64,000 bases of DNA, from positions 186,001-250,000 of the forward strand of contig NZ_BOMH01000017.1 in the NCBI RefSeq assembly GCF_016862095.1, given 5' to 3'. This document shows positions 24,125 through 33,018 of this stretch, one piece after another (position 1 is the first letter of the stretch; every line of letters starts with the position of its first letter). The notes under the pieces were generated by a model that had not been told where the DNA came from, made no database searches, and saw only the letters and a program-made list of their open reading frames with translations. The position numbers were made by a program, and so were the translations under genes. The stretch comes from Actinoplanes cyaneus (lineage in GTDB: Bacteria > Actinomycetota > Actinomycetes > Mycobacteriales > Micromonosporaceae).

Positions 24125-26062
24125 TTGATCACCGCCCAGCCTCGTCTGGTCGTGAGTGCGCCGTCGTCCGGCCACGGCAAGACCGCGATAGCCGTCGGTC
24201 TGCTCGCGGCGATGGCCTCCCGTGGCGTCCCGACGGCGGGCTTCAAGGTAGGCCCCGATCACACCGACGCGGCCTACCTCGGTCTGGCCGCCGGCCGCCC
24301 CGGCCGCAACCTCGATCCACGCCTGGTCGGCGCGCAGCGCATCGCCCCCCTCTTCGGGCACGGCGCCTCCGGGGCGCAGCTGTCCGTGATCGAGGGCGCG
24401 ATGGGCCTGTTCGACAGTCTCACCGGCCAGCCCGAGATCGACGGCACCGCCGCGGTCGCCGCCGCGCTGCGCGCCCCCGTCGCGCTCGTGGTCGACGTGG
24501 CCGCGATGGGTCACTCGCTGGCCGCGCTGGTGCACGGCTTCCGGATGTTCGACGAGATGGTGCACCTCGGCGGCGTGATCCTGAACCGGGTCGCCTCGCC
24601 CCGCCACGAGCAGATGCTGCGCAGCGCCCTCGACGACATCGGCATGCCGGTGCTCGGCGCGCTCCGCCGCGGCGACCTGCCGAATGTGCTGCCCTCCCGG
24701 GCGCACGGTGTGGTGCCGGTCGCGCACCGGACGGTCGAGGCCGGCCGCGCGGTGCGGCGTCTCGGCGAGGCGGTCGCGCAGTCCCTCGACCTGGACCGGC
24801 TGATGGCCCTCGCCGCCTCCGCGCCGGCGTTGCCCGGCCCGCTCTGGACACCGGCCGAGGCCGGCGAGCCGGTCGAGATGCGCCCGGTGGTCGCGCTCGC
24901 CGGTGGTCCCGGGGCTTTTTACACGTACGTCGAGACCGCCGAGCTGCTCACCGCGGCCGGCGCCGACGTCGTCATCGTCGACCCCCTCCGCGACGAGACG
25001 CTGCCGCCGGGCACGCGGGCGCTGATCGTGGGTTCCGGACTCCCCGAGGGGTACGCCGAGGAGCTCTCCGCCAACCGCAGGCTGTGCGCCGGCGTGGCGC
25101 AGCTCGCGCGCGACGGCTGGCCGGTCGTCGCCGAGGGGGTGGCGCTGCCCTGGCTCGGCCGTGAGCTGGACGGCCGGGCGATGTGCGGCGTGCTCGACAT
25201 CACCGGCGTGACCGGGGAGCAGACCGTCGCCGGCTATCGGGAGGCGACCGCGCCGGGAACGTCGGTGCTGGCGCCGGCCGGGGCGCGGATCACCGGCTAC
25301 AAGCAGCACCGGGCGGTGGTGACGCCACGGGCCGGCGCCGCACCGGCCTGGACGTGGTCGGGCGGGAACCCGGAGGGGTTCGTCTGGCGGCAGGTGCACG
25401 CCTCGCAACTCGGGCTGCACTGGGCCGCGGCGCCGGAGATCGCGAAGCGCGTGGTCGCGGCGGCGGTGGCCGGCCCGGCTCAGCAGCCGCAGATGGCCGG
25501 GCCCAGCATGCCGATGAACAACGTGCCTATGAACAGCGTGCCGATGAACAACCCGGTGCCGCAGATGACGGGGCCGGCTCCGCAGGTGGCGCAACCCATG
25601 CCGATGGCAGCGCAGGGGATGCCCGGTCCGGTTCCGGCGGGTGCCCCCGGCGGTGGCCCCGTTCCGGCGATGGCGCACGGCTCCGGGCCGATGCCGGGCG
25701 CGGGTGGGGCGGCCCCGGCCGGCCCGATCTCCGGGCCGCAGCCGGCCGGTTCCCCGCCCGACCCGGCGCCGGCGCCCGGCCAGGCCCCGGGAATGGCCTC
25801 GCCCGACGGTTACGCCGCGATGCCTCAGTCCGAGGGCTATGGGGCGATGCCGCAGGCCGACGGTTACGCCGTGATGCCGCAGGCCGACGGTTACGCGGGG
25901 ATGCCGCAATCCGAGGGCTACGCGGGGATGGCGGCCCCGCCGAACGGCCCGGCCCCGCAACGGCCCGGCTCCGGCATGCCCAACGGCGGCCCGATCCACG
26001 GCGGCCCCCACTCCGGCGCGGCGGACAACCGCCCGACCTCGGACATCCAGATCCCGTCCTGA
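24125..26062 (+). CDS. cobB: Cobyrinate a,c-diamide synthase with C-terminal repeat tail
   Basis: A 645-residue protein. The start is TTG 24125 after GGGGGATATC; the conserved P-loop follows (LVVSAPSSGHGKTAIAVGLL). The core (~1-450) has VGPDHTDAAYL, EGAMGLFDSL and a C-terminal amidotransferase domain, but the canonical GATase Cys region reads LCAGVAQLARDGWPVVAEG, which should be checked. Beyond residue ~450 comes a ~190-residue Met/Pro/Gly/Ala-rich tail with near-perfect 9-residue repeats (GYAVMPQAD-type, ~561-602). The enzyme amidates cobyrinate at a and c. Family members are normally ~450 residues, so the tail is unusual. Confidence 0.9.
   Translation: MITAQPRLVVSAPSSGHGKTAIAVGLLAAMASRGVPTAGFKVGPDHTDAAYLGLAAGRPGRNLDPRLVGAQRIAPLFGHGASGAQLSVIEGAMGLFDSLTGQPEIDGTAAVAAALRAPVALVVDVAAMGHSLAALVHGFRMFDEMVHLGGVILNRVASPRHEQMLRSALDDIGMPVLGALRRGDLPNVLPSRAHGVVPVAHRTVEAGRAVRRLGEAVAQSLDLDRLMALAASAPALPGPLWTPAEAGEPVEMRPVVALAGGPGAFYTYVETAELLTAAGADVVIVDPLRDETLPPGTRALIVGSGLPEGYAEELSANRRLCAGVAQLARDGWPVVAEGVALPWLGRELDGRAMCGVLDITGVTGEQTVAGYREATAPGTSVLAPAGARITGYKQHRAVVTPRAGAAPAWTWSGGNPEGFVWRQVHASQLGLHWAAAPEIAKRVVAAAVAGPAQQPQMAGPSMPMNNVPMNSVPMNNPVPQMTGPAPQVAQPMPMAAQGMPGPVPAGAPGGGPVPAMAHGSGPMPGAGGAAPAGPISGPQPAGSPPDPAPAPGQAPGMASPDGYAAMPQSEGYGAMPQADGYAVMPQADGYAGMPQSEGYAGMAAPPNGPAPQRPGSGMPNGGPIHGGPHSGAADNRPTSDIQIPS
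25805..25930 (+). repeat. 27-bp tandem repeat coding for 9-residue units in cobB
   Basis: Four complete 27-base units and a partial fifth, in frame, encode DGYAAMPQS, EGYGAMPQA, DGYAVMPQA, DGYAGMPQS and EGYAGM. Differences are mostly in third positions and Asp/Glu or Ala/Ser swaps, consistent with slippage expansion and later drift. Confidence 0.8.
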
Positions 26063-26278
26063 CCGGGCCCCGTCCCGGTTGACCGCTTTCGCTCAGTGCC
26101 GCCCCAGGCGCTGCGGCCCCGCGCGCCGGGTCCGTGGCATGCCCGGTGCGCTGACCGTGCGGAGATCCGCCGAGCTGATCGCCGGAAGCTGCCCACCGTG
26201 CCAAACGGCGTCCGCGGGTCCGGAAAGTGTCGTACCCGCCTCGTACCTTGAGAGGACGACAACCGAAGGAGGACGATC

Positions 26279-26938
26279 GTGGCCGCTCGCCTGCCGCTGG
26301 ATCTGGACCCGCCGGTTCGTCAGATCAGGGCGCTGCTGCTGGGGATCGACGACCGTGAGCTGATCGCTCCGACACCGTGCCCCGGCTGGTCCGTCGCGAC
26401 CCTCCTCGACCATGTGATGAGTCTCGCCGAGGCGTTCACCCAGGCCGCTCGCAAGGGCGCCGACGCCGCCGGTGACGGTCCGCCGCCGGCGCCGTCCGCG
26501 GCTCACCTGTCGCCGCACTGGCGCAGCCGCCTGCCGATCCGCCTGGAGGAGCTGGCCACCGCGTGGAAGGATCCGGCCGCCTGGCTCGGCACGGCCCGCG
26601 CCGGCGGGGTCTCGATGCCGGCCCGCCAGATGGGCACGGTCGCCGCGAACGAGCTGGTCATGCACGGCTGGGATCTGGCCCGGGCCACCGGTCAGGATTT
26701 CGCCGCCGATCCGCGCGTGCTGGCCGCGCTGATCGACTTCCTCGCGGCCGGCCCGCCCGAGGGCACGCCGGGTTTCCTCGGCCCGCGCGTCGCGATCGAC
26801 CCGGAGGACGCGGAGGACGACCTGCCCCGAGCCCTGGCGCTGGCGGGCCGCGACCCTTCGTGGCGGCCACCCCGCGTCCACGACGTCCCCTCGGCCCGGT
26901 TGCACCGTGAGCAGCCGCCGGCCGCCCGTTCCGCGTAG
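26279..26938 (+). CDS. TIGR03086-like maleylpyruvate isomerase / DinB-fold protein
   Basis: A 219-residue protein starting at GTG 26279 with GGAGGACGATC upstream. It has the N-terminal four-helix bundle of mycothiol-dependent metalloenzymes: CPGWSVATLLDHVMSLAEAF, with a metal-ligand His in LLDHV, and a second His in ELVMHGWDLARATG. TIGR03086 proteins bind a divalent metal and may act with mycothiol; the substrate is unknown. The 216-bp gap upstream has no other gene. Confidence 0.8.
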   Translation: MAARLPLDLDPPVRQIRALLLGIDDRELIAPTPCPGWSVATLLDHVMSLAEAFTQAARKGADAAGDGPPPAPSAAHLSPHWRSRLPIRLEELATAWKDPAAWLGTARAGGVSMPARQMGTVAANELVMHGWDLARATGQDFAADPRVLAALIDFLAAGPPEGTPGFLGPRVAIDPEDAEDDLPRALALAGRDPSWRPPRVHDVPSARLHREQPPAARSA

Positions 26939-27121
26939 GCCCGAGCGGGTCGGCCAAGCCGAGCGCCAGCCGGAAGACCCGCGGCCTGACTCGCGTGCCT
27001 GCCCCAGCCATCCGCCGGGCTCAGCCGGGCCTGGCCAGCCGGGCTGGGGCCAGCCGATTCAGCGATGCGGCCGGCCTGATGAACCCGCCTGGCTCGGCTG
27101 GTCGGTTTCAGGCAGGGCGGG

Positions 27122-29284
27122 TCACCAGTGGACGAGCTTGTCGGAGGGCGGGGTGAACTCAAGGTCGGGCTGGTCCTTCAGCGCGTCCCGCAACGTCTGC
27201 GCCACCGTGTACTTCGAGATCGTCGACCGGCCGTTCCCCACCCGGTGCTCGGGATTGTCCGGGTCGGCCACGAACGCCGACGCCGCCAGCTGCGGGGTGT
27301 ACCCGCTGAACCACGCGGTCTTGTTGTTGTCCGTCGTCCCGCTCTTCCCGGCGACCGGCCGCCCGAGGGTCCCGAACACCATCTCGGACGTTCCCCATCC
27401 GCCGCAGCTTCCGCGGGCCGCGCCGTACCCGGTCGGGCACCGCGCCGCGTCGGTGGCCGCCCGCGCCACGTCCTGGCTGAAGACCCGTTTGCAGCGTGGC
27501 GCCGCGATGGGTTTTCCCTTGTAGGTGGCGTTCTTGCCGTCCGGGGTGCGTATCGACAGCACCGGCAGCGGCTCGCAGTAACTGCCTTCCGCCGCGACGG
27601 TGGCGAACACGTTGGCGATCTCGACGGGGGTGGCGTCGCTGACGCCGAGCGTGAACGCCCCCCACCCGGCCGCGTGTTCGGGCGTGGCCAGTTTCCGGTC
27701 CACCGCCGTACGCCATTTCAGCCCGAGCTTTTCGGCCATCGCGACGGCCTTGTCGGCGCCGACCCGCTGTTCGAGCTGGACGAAGTACGTGTTCACGGAC
27801 TTGCCGAAGCCGCTCCACATGGTCTGGTTCCCGGTCATCGACTTGCTGGAGTTCTTCGGGCACCAGTGTGTCCCGCAGGTCGCCGGCCCGGGCGCGGTGA
27901 TGTATTTGGAGACGAACCGTTCGGGCGCGTAGTACGACGTGGACAGCGGCAGCCCGGCGTCGAGCGCGGCCAGCAGCGTGAAGATCTTGAACGTTGATCC
28001 CGCCTGGTAACCGGCCATGTTCCCCCCGCCGAGCAGCGGGTTCACGGTGTTGGGGTAGTTACCGCGTACGTCATGCTGTCGCCGATCGCTGTGTTTGCCG
28101 TTGTCGTCCTGCTGGAGTGAGTAACGGCGGTTCACGGCCATGCTGACGATCCGCCCGGTGCCCGGCTGGATCACCACTTCGCCGTGCGCGAACGGGCTGT
28201 CCCGGTTCTCCTTGTCCAGCACGTGTTCCATCGCGGCGGCCTGCACCTTGGGGTCGATCGACGTGACGACGCGGTAGCCGCCGCGGCGCAGGTTCTCCTC
28301 ACGTTCCAGGACGTTGCGCCCGAAGGCCGGCTGTTCCCGCCACCAGCTCTTGAAGTAGTCGCAGAAGAAGCCCCAGTCGTTGTGCTTGTCCGGGACCGAG
28401 ACGCAGTCGTTCGGGGGTGTGCTCAGCTTCAGTCTGATCTTGGCTTTCCGGGCGTTCGCGGCCTGCGTCGCGGTGATCGAGCCCATCTTCAGCATCTGGT
28501 CGATCACGTAGTTGCGGCGTTGCAGCGCGGCGTCCTGGTCCCGGATCGCCGGGTCGTACGCGGAGGGCGCCTTGACCAGCCCGGCCAGCAGCGCCGCCTC
28601 GGTCAGGCTGAGGTCCTTCGCGGGCTTGGAGAAGAACACCTCGGACGCCGCGTAGATCCCGTACGCGCGATGCCCGAAGTACGCGTTGTTGAGGTACCGC
28701 TGAAGGATCTCCTGCTTGCTGAGCCGCTGCTCGACCTCGATGGCCAGGCGCATCTCCCGCAGTTTCCGGCCGGCTGTCTGCTCGGTCGCCTCCAGGGCCT
28801 GCTTCGGGGTCCGCGCGCTGTCCCGCAGGGCCATCCGCACGTACTGCATGGTCAGCGTCGAGGCGCCCTGGGACACCCCGCCGGCCTGCTGGTTGGCGAC
28901 GAAGGCGCGGGCCACGCCTTTCGCGTCGACGCCGTGGTGCTCGTAGAAGCGGGTGTCCTCGGAGGCCACGATGGCCTGGGTGATGTGGGGCGACATGTCC
29001 TTGAGCGGGACCTGCCGCCGGTATTCCTCGTAGAACATGGTCAGCAGCGTCTTGCCGTCCTTGGCGTAGACGTACGTGCTCTGCGCCGCGGGCACCTCGA
29101 CGAGTTGTTCCGGCAGGTTCTCCAGCGCGCCGGTGCCGGCCTTGACACCCATCCCGGCGAGGGCCGTGAGGGGATAGGAGAGGCCGGCGATGACCAGGCC
29201 CGCGATGAGCCCGGCACGGATCAGGAGGGCGACTCTTCCGGCTACGGTGGGGCGTCGGTCAGTCACTCCTTGAAGGTATGACAA
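27122..29284 (-). CDS. Bifunctional penicillin-binding protein (transglycosylase/transpeptidase)
   Basis: A 720-residue class A PBP. One N-terminal membrane helix (~20-43) precedes a GT51 glycosyltransferase domain with IVASEDTRFYEHHGVD and GASTLTMQYV, then a transpeptidase domain with the SxxK motif in GSTFK, SVN, and KSGTT. It polymerises and cross-links peptidoglycan at the membrane surface. Several cysteines near CGTHWCPKN and RCPTGYGAARGSC suggest extracellular disulfides. The TTG at 29284 has GAGG upstream; a GTG five codons later overlaps AAGGAG too closely. No PASTA domains. Confidence 0.93.
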   Translation of the reverse strand: MSYLQGVTDRRPTVAGRVALLIRAGLIAGLVIAGLSYPLTALAGMGVKAGTGALENLPEQLVEVPAAQSTYVYAKDGKTLLTMFYEEYRRQVPLKDMSPHITQAIVASEDTRFYEHHGVDAKGVARAFVANQQAGGVSQGASTLTMQYVRMALRDSARTPKQALEATEQTAGRKLREMRLAIEVEQRLSKQEILQRYLNNAYFGHRAYGIYAASEVFFSKPAKDLSLTEAALLAGLVKAPSAYDPAIRDQDAALQRRNYVIDQMLKMGSITATQAANARKAKIRLKLSTPPNDCVSVPDKHNDWGFFCDYFKSWWREQPAFGRNVLEREENLRRGGYRVVTSIDPKVQAAAMEHVLDKENRDSPFAHGEVVIQPGTGRIVSMAVNRRYSLQQDDNGKHSDRRQHDVRGNYPNTVNPLLGGGNMAGYQAGSTFKIFTLLAALDAGLPLSTSYYAPERFVSKYITAPGPATCGTHWCPKNSSKSMTGNQTMWSGFGKSVNTYFVQLEQRVGADKAVAMAEKLGLKWRTAVDRKLATPEHAAGWGAFTLGVSDATPVEIANVFATVAAEGSYCEPLPVLSIRTPDGKNATYKGKPIAAPRCKRVFSQDVARAATDAARCPTGYGAARGSCGGWGTSEMVFGTLGRPVAGKSGTTDNNKTAWFSGYTPQLAASAFVADPDNPEHRVGNGRSTISKYTVAQTLRDALKDQPDLEFTPPSDKLVHW

Positions 29285-29341
29285 ATCGCCTCATGTTCCC
29301 CAGGAATCCGCGGGAGTTCGCGAGTGCGGCATGCTGGGCGC

Positions 29342-30406
29342 ATGACGTTCGACCTCGATCATCACGGCGACGCCGAGGTGGACGCCGGCCTGATCGACCT
29401 CGCGGTCAACGTGCGTCACCAGCCGATGCCCGCCTGGCTCTCCGCTCCGATCGGGGAGTCGCTGGCCCGGCTCTCCGCCTATCCGGACGCGACCGGGGCC
29501 ACCGCCGCCGTCGCCGCGCGGCATCGGCGGGACCCGTCCGAAGTGCTGCTGACGGCCGGCGCGGCGCAGGCGTTCGTGCTGCTCGCCCAGGCGTTGCGCG
29601 GGGCGCGGCGGCCGGTCGTGGTGCACCCGCAGTTCACCGAGCCGGAAGCGGCGCTGCGGAACGCGGGTCACCGGGTCGACCGGGTGCTGCTGCGCGAGGA
29701 GGACGGCTTCCGCCTCGACCCCGGGCTCGTCCCGGACGACGCCGACCTGGTCTTCGTCGGCAACCCCACCAATCCGACCTCGGTGCTGCACCCGGCCGCG
29801 GACGTGGCGAAGCTGGCACGGCCGGGCCGCGTGCTGGTCGTCGACGAGGCGTTCGCCGACACGACGTACCGGGAGCGCTGCGAGACCGAGCCGGAGTCCC
29901 TCGCCGAACGCCGTGACCTGCCCGGGCTCGTCGTCCTGCGGAGCCTGACCAAGACCTGGGGCCTGGCCGGGCTGCGGATCGGCTACCTGCTCGGGCCCGC
30001 CGAGCTGGTGCCCCGGCTGGCCGCGGCACAGCCGCTCTGGGCGGTGTCCACGCCGGCCCTCGCCGCCGCGACCGCCTGCGCGTCGCCGGTCGCGATCGCC
30101 GCCGAGCGCGAGATCGCCGCGGCCGTCGCCGCCGAGCGAATCCATCTGGTGGAACGGCTGCGGCAGGTGCCGAAGGTCACGGTTCCCGGCAACCCGGCCT
30201 CCGCCTTTGTTCCGGTACGCGTCCCCGGTGCCGATGAGATCCGCCGTGAACTGCGGAAACGCGGATTCGCGGTACGCCGTGGCGACACGTTCCCAGGCCT
30301 GGGCCCCGACTGGCTCCGGATAGCGGTGCGCGACACTGCGACCACGGATCGGTTCGTGCAGACTCTGCGGGAAGTGATCCGAGAGCGCAGCGAGGAGCGA
30401 CCGTGA
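29342..30406 (+). CDS. cobC: Threonine-phosphate decarboxylase-like aminotransferase CobC
   Basis: A 354-residue fold-type I PLP enzyme starting at ATG 29342. Visible features are FVGNPTNPTS (substrate/PLP binding), VVDEAFADTTY and RSLTKTWGLAGLRIGY with the Schiff-base Lys. Enzymes of this family supply aminopropanol phosphate for the nucleotide loop of cobalamin. It is coupled to cobT by a GTGA overlap, giving a cobC-cobT-cobA operon. It is divergent from the PBP gene with only ~57 bp between. Confidence 0.88.
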   Translation: MTFDLDHHGDAEVDAGLIDLAVNVRHQPMPAWLSAPIGESLARLSAYPDATGATAAVAARHRRDPSEVLLTAGAAQAFVLLAQALRGARRPVVVHPQFTEPEAALRNAGHRVDRVLLREEDGFRLDPGLVPDDADLVFVGNPTNPTSVLHPAADVAKLARPGRVLVVDEAFADTTYRERCETEPESLAERRDLPGLVVLRSLTKTWGLAGLRIGYLLGPAELVPRLAAAQPLWAVSTPALAAATACASPVAIAAEREIAAAVAAERIHLVERLRQVPKVTVPGNPASAFVPVRVPGADEIRRELRKRGFAVRRGDTFPGLGPDWLRIAVRDTATTDRFVQTLREVIRERSEERP

Positions 30407-31455
30407 CCCTGGAGACCACCCTGGCGGCCATCCGCCCGGCCGACGAGCAGGCCATGGCCGCTGCCAGGGAGCTGCAGTCCCGGCTCACCAAGCCGGCCGG
30501 CTCGCTGGGCACCCTGGAGGAGCTGTCGGTACGCCTGGCCGGGCTCGCCGGGGTCTGCCCGCCGCCGATGCCGGCGCCGGCCACCGTCGCGGTCTTCGCC
30601 GGCGACCACGGCGTGCACGCGCAGGGCGTGAGCCCGTGGCCGCAGGAGGTCACCGCCCAGATGGTGGCGAACTTCGTGGCCGGTGGCGCGGTCGTCAACG
30701 CGTTCGCCCGGCAGGCCGGCGCGGACGTGATGGTGGTCGACGCCGGAGTCGCCATCCCGCTGCACGGCGGGCCGAACCTGCTGGACGCGAACATCCGCCG
30801 CGGCACCCGGGACATGACCGTCGAGCCGGCGCTCACCCGCGAGGAGGCCCTCGCCGCTGTCGAGCTGGGCATCGCGGTCGCCGGGCAGCTCGTCGCGGCG
30901 GGCGCGAAGTGCCTGCTCACCGGGGACATGGGTATCGCCAACACGACCCCGGCCGCGGCGCTGACCGCGGTCTTCACCGGGGCCGGCCCGGAGGCCGTGA
31001 CCGGGCGTGGCACCGGCATCGACGACGTGACGCTCGCGCGCAAGACCGACGTGATCGCGGCCGCGCTCGCGAGGCACACCCCTGACCCGGCCGACCCGCT
31101 CGGTGTCCTCGCCACGGTCGGCGGCCTCGAGCACGCCGCGCTGACCGGGTTCGTCCTGGGTGCCGCCGCGCACCGGATCCCGGTGATCGTGGACGGCGTG
31201 ATCGCCGCCTCGGCCGCGCTCGCCGCCGCCGCGTTCGCGCCGGACGCGGTCGCCGCGATGGTCGCCGGGCACCGCTCGGCCGAGCCGGGCGCCACCGTCG
31301 CGCTCGCCCACCTGGGTCTGGAGCCGCTGCTCGACCTGGGGATGCGGCTCGGCGAGGGCAGCGGCGCGGTGCTGGCGCTGCCGATCGTCGCCTCCGCCGT
31401 CCGGGTTCTGCACGAGGTCGCCACGTTCGATTCCGCGGGAGTGTCCGAGAAATGA
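30403..31455 (+). CDS. cobT: Nicotinate-nucleotide-dimethylbenzimidazole phosphoribosyltransferase CobT
   Basis: A 350-residue enzyme starting at GTG 30403, overlapping the cobC stop. Conserved blocks are RLTKPAGSLGTLEEL, VAVFAGDHGVHAQGVSPWPQ, the glycine-rich GDMGIANTTPAAAL, and a C-terminal Glu region EPLLDLGMRLGEGSGA that carries the catalytic Glu. It activates the lower ligand base of cobalamin. Full length, and coupled to the next gene by an ATGA overlap. Confidence 0.95.
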   Translation: MTLETTLAAIRPADEQAMAAARELQSRLTKPAGSLGTLEELSVRLAGLAGVCPPPMPAPATVAVFAGDHGVHAQGVSPWPQEVTAQMVANFVAGGAVVNAFARQAGADVMVVDAGVAIPLHGGPNLLDANIRRGTRDMTVEPALTREEALAAVELGIAVAGQLVAAGAKCLLTGDMGIANTTPAAALTAVFTGAGPEAVTGRGTGIDDVTLARKTDVIAAALARHTPDPADPLGVLATVGGLEHAALTGFVLGAAAHRIPVIVDGVIAASAALAAAAFAPDAVAAMVAGHRSAEPGATVALAHLGLEPLLDLGMRLGEGSGAVLALPIVASAVRVLHEVATFDSAGVSEK

Positions 31456-32660
31456 GTTTGTACCCCCTCGCCCTGCGCCTCGAGGGCCGTCGCGTCCTGG
31501 TCGTCGGCGGCGGCTCGGTGGCCACCCGCCGGGTGCCCGCGCTGATCGCGGCCGGTGCGCAGGTCGCGATCGTCTCGCCCCAGCTGACGCCCGCCCTGCA
31601 GGCCCATGTCGACGCCGGCCGTGCCACCTGGACCCCGCGCCGCTTCGAGCCCGCCGACGTCGACGGCGCCTGGCTGGTCCACGTCGCGATCGACGACCCC
31701 GAGGCGGCGGCCGTGGTCAGCTCGGCGGCGGAGGATCAAAGGATTTTCTGCGTACGGGCGGACGACCGTGACGCCGCCACCGCCTGGACCCCGGCCGTGA
31801 CCCGGCACGGCCAGGTGACCGTGGCCGTGACCGACGGTGGCGACCGCCGGCGCGCGATGGCGGTCCGTGACCTGGTCGCGCACGCCCTGGAAGCGGCGCC
31901 CCCGGCCGCGCCCGAGCTCAAGGGCGTCGCGCTCGTCGGCGCCGGCCCGGGCGACCCGGAGTTGATCACGATCAAGGGCCGCCGCCTGCTGGGCGCCGCC
32001 GACGTGGTGGTCGCCGACCGGCTCGTGCCCGGCATGCTCCTCGGCGAGCTGCGGCCGGAGGTCGAGCTGATCGACGCCGCGAAGATCCCGTACGGGCCGT
32101 CCGCCGCGCAGGGCGAGATCAACCGGATCCTGGTCGACCGGGCATTGCAGGGCAAGTTCGTGGTCCGGCTCAAGGGCGGCGACAACTTCGTCTTCGGCCG
32201 TGGCGGCGAGGAAGCCCTGGCGTGCGTCGAGGCGGGCGTCCCGGTGCTGGTCGTGCCCGGCGTGACCAGCTCGATCGCGGCGCCCGCGCTGGCCGGCATC
32301 CCGGTCACGCACCGCGGGGTGGCCCACGAGTTCACCGTCGTCTCCGGGCACATCCCGCCCGACCACGCGGACTCGCTCGTCGACTGGCGGTCCCTGGCCC
32401 AGTTGCGCGGCACGCTGGTCGTCCTGATGGGCCTCAAGAACCTGCCGAAGATCGCAGAGCGGCTGCTCGCCGAGGGTCGTGACCCGTCCACCCCGGTCGC
32501 CGTCGTCCAGGAGGGCTCGACCGCCCATCAGCGGTCCCTGCGCAGCACGCTCGCGGCGGTCGCCGCCGACGTCACGACCGCCGGAATCCGCCCGCCCGCC
32601 GTGGTGGTCATCGGCGAGGTCGTAGCGGTCACGGAGGCGTTCACCCCCGCCGCCGGCTGA
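31452..32660 (+). CDS. cobA: Uroporphyrinogen-III C-methyltransferase CobA with CysG-like N-domain
   Basis: A 402-residue fusion. The N-terminal ~145 residues are a precorrin-2 dehydrogenase-type NAD domain (RVLVVGGGSVATRRVPAL). The rest is a SAM methyltransferase with VGAGPGDPELITIKG, YGPSAAQGEIN and VRLKGGDNFVFGRGGEE. It makes precorrin-2, and possibly sirohydrochlorin for sirohaem. This arrangement is usual in actinobacteria. Its ATG overlaps the cobT stop, completing the three-gene operon; the ~358-bp gap behind it holds the second copy of the long hairpin. Confidence 0.93.
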   Translation: MSLYPLALRLEGRRVLVVGGGSVATRRVPALIAAGAQVAIVSPQLTPALQAHVDAGRATWTPRRFEPADVDGAWLVHVAIDDPEAAAVVSSAAEDQRIFCVRADDRDAATAWTPAVTRHGQVTVAVTDGGDRRRAMAVRDLVAHALEAAPPAAPELKGVALVGAGPGDPELITIKGRRLLGAADVVVADRLVPGMLLGELRPEVELIDAAKIPYGPSAAQGEINRILVDRALQGKFVVRLKGGDNFVFGRGGEEALACVEAGVPVLVVPGVTSSIAAPALAGIPVTHRGVAHEFTVVSGHIPPDHADSLVDWRSLAQLRGTLVVLMGLKNLPKIAERLLAEGRDPSTPVAVVQEGSTAHQRSLRSTLAAVAADVTTAGIRPPAVVVIGEVVAVTEAFTPAAG

Positions 32661-33018
32661 CCGACGCCCGGCCCCGACGCCGAAGGCGCCGCGCGAGCCG
32701 TCCGGCGGCTGAACTCCGGGCCAGAACGCGCTGCGCGAGCTGGTCGGGCGGCTGAGGGTCCCGGCCGTGCCTCGCCGGAACACGCTGCGCGAGCCGGCCC
32801 CGGGGCTGAGGTCCCGGCCGCGCCTCGCGGTCCCAGCTGGTTCTCATGGGCGTTATGAGGCACGAATAACGCCCATGAGAACCAGCCGGAACCCGGAACC
32901 GCGCCGCGACAGTGCGCCAGGACCGGCTCGCGTGGCACCACACCAGGGGACCGGGCTCACGGCGTACCACAGCAATCGGCGCCGGACCTGAAGCGGCCCG
33001 GCGCCGGAAAGCGTGGTG
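32661..33018. other. Convergent intergenic region with imperfect GC repeats
   Basis: Between cobA and otsA stops. Two imperfect ~50-base units (CAGAACGCGCTGCGCGAGC- and CGGAACACGCTGCGCGAGC-like, ~32720 and ~32775) precede the hairpin at 32836. Frames that run through give low-complexity translations only, and no gene is supported. Confidence 0.6.
32836..32886. repeat. Long hairpin repeat, copy 2
   Basis: A 21-bp perfect stem (32836-32856 and 32866-32886) with loop GAGGCACGA. Stem and loop are nearly the same as in copy 1, except that TGTC/GACA is replaced by TCTC/GAGA with both arms changed together. It lies between convergent genes. Confidence 0.8.

Noticed and set aside
13336..30406. Cobalamin riboswitch upstream of cobD, cobB or cobC
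   Set aside because: I looked for the conserved B12-box-like core in the short intergenic regions and found none; spaces of 26-110 bases are too short for a full riboswitch.
30177..32783. Minus-strand frame of 868 codons opposite cobC-cobT-cobA
   Set aside because: Same antisense artefact; the plus strand carries three full cobalamin enzymes.
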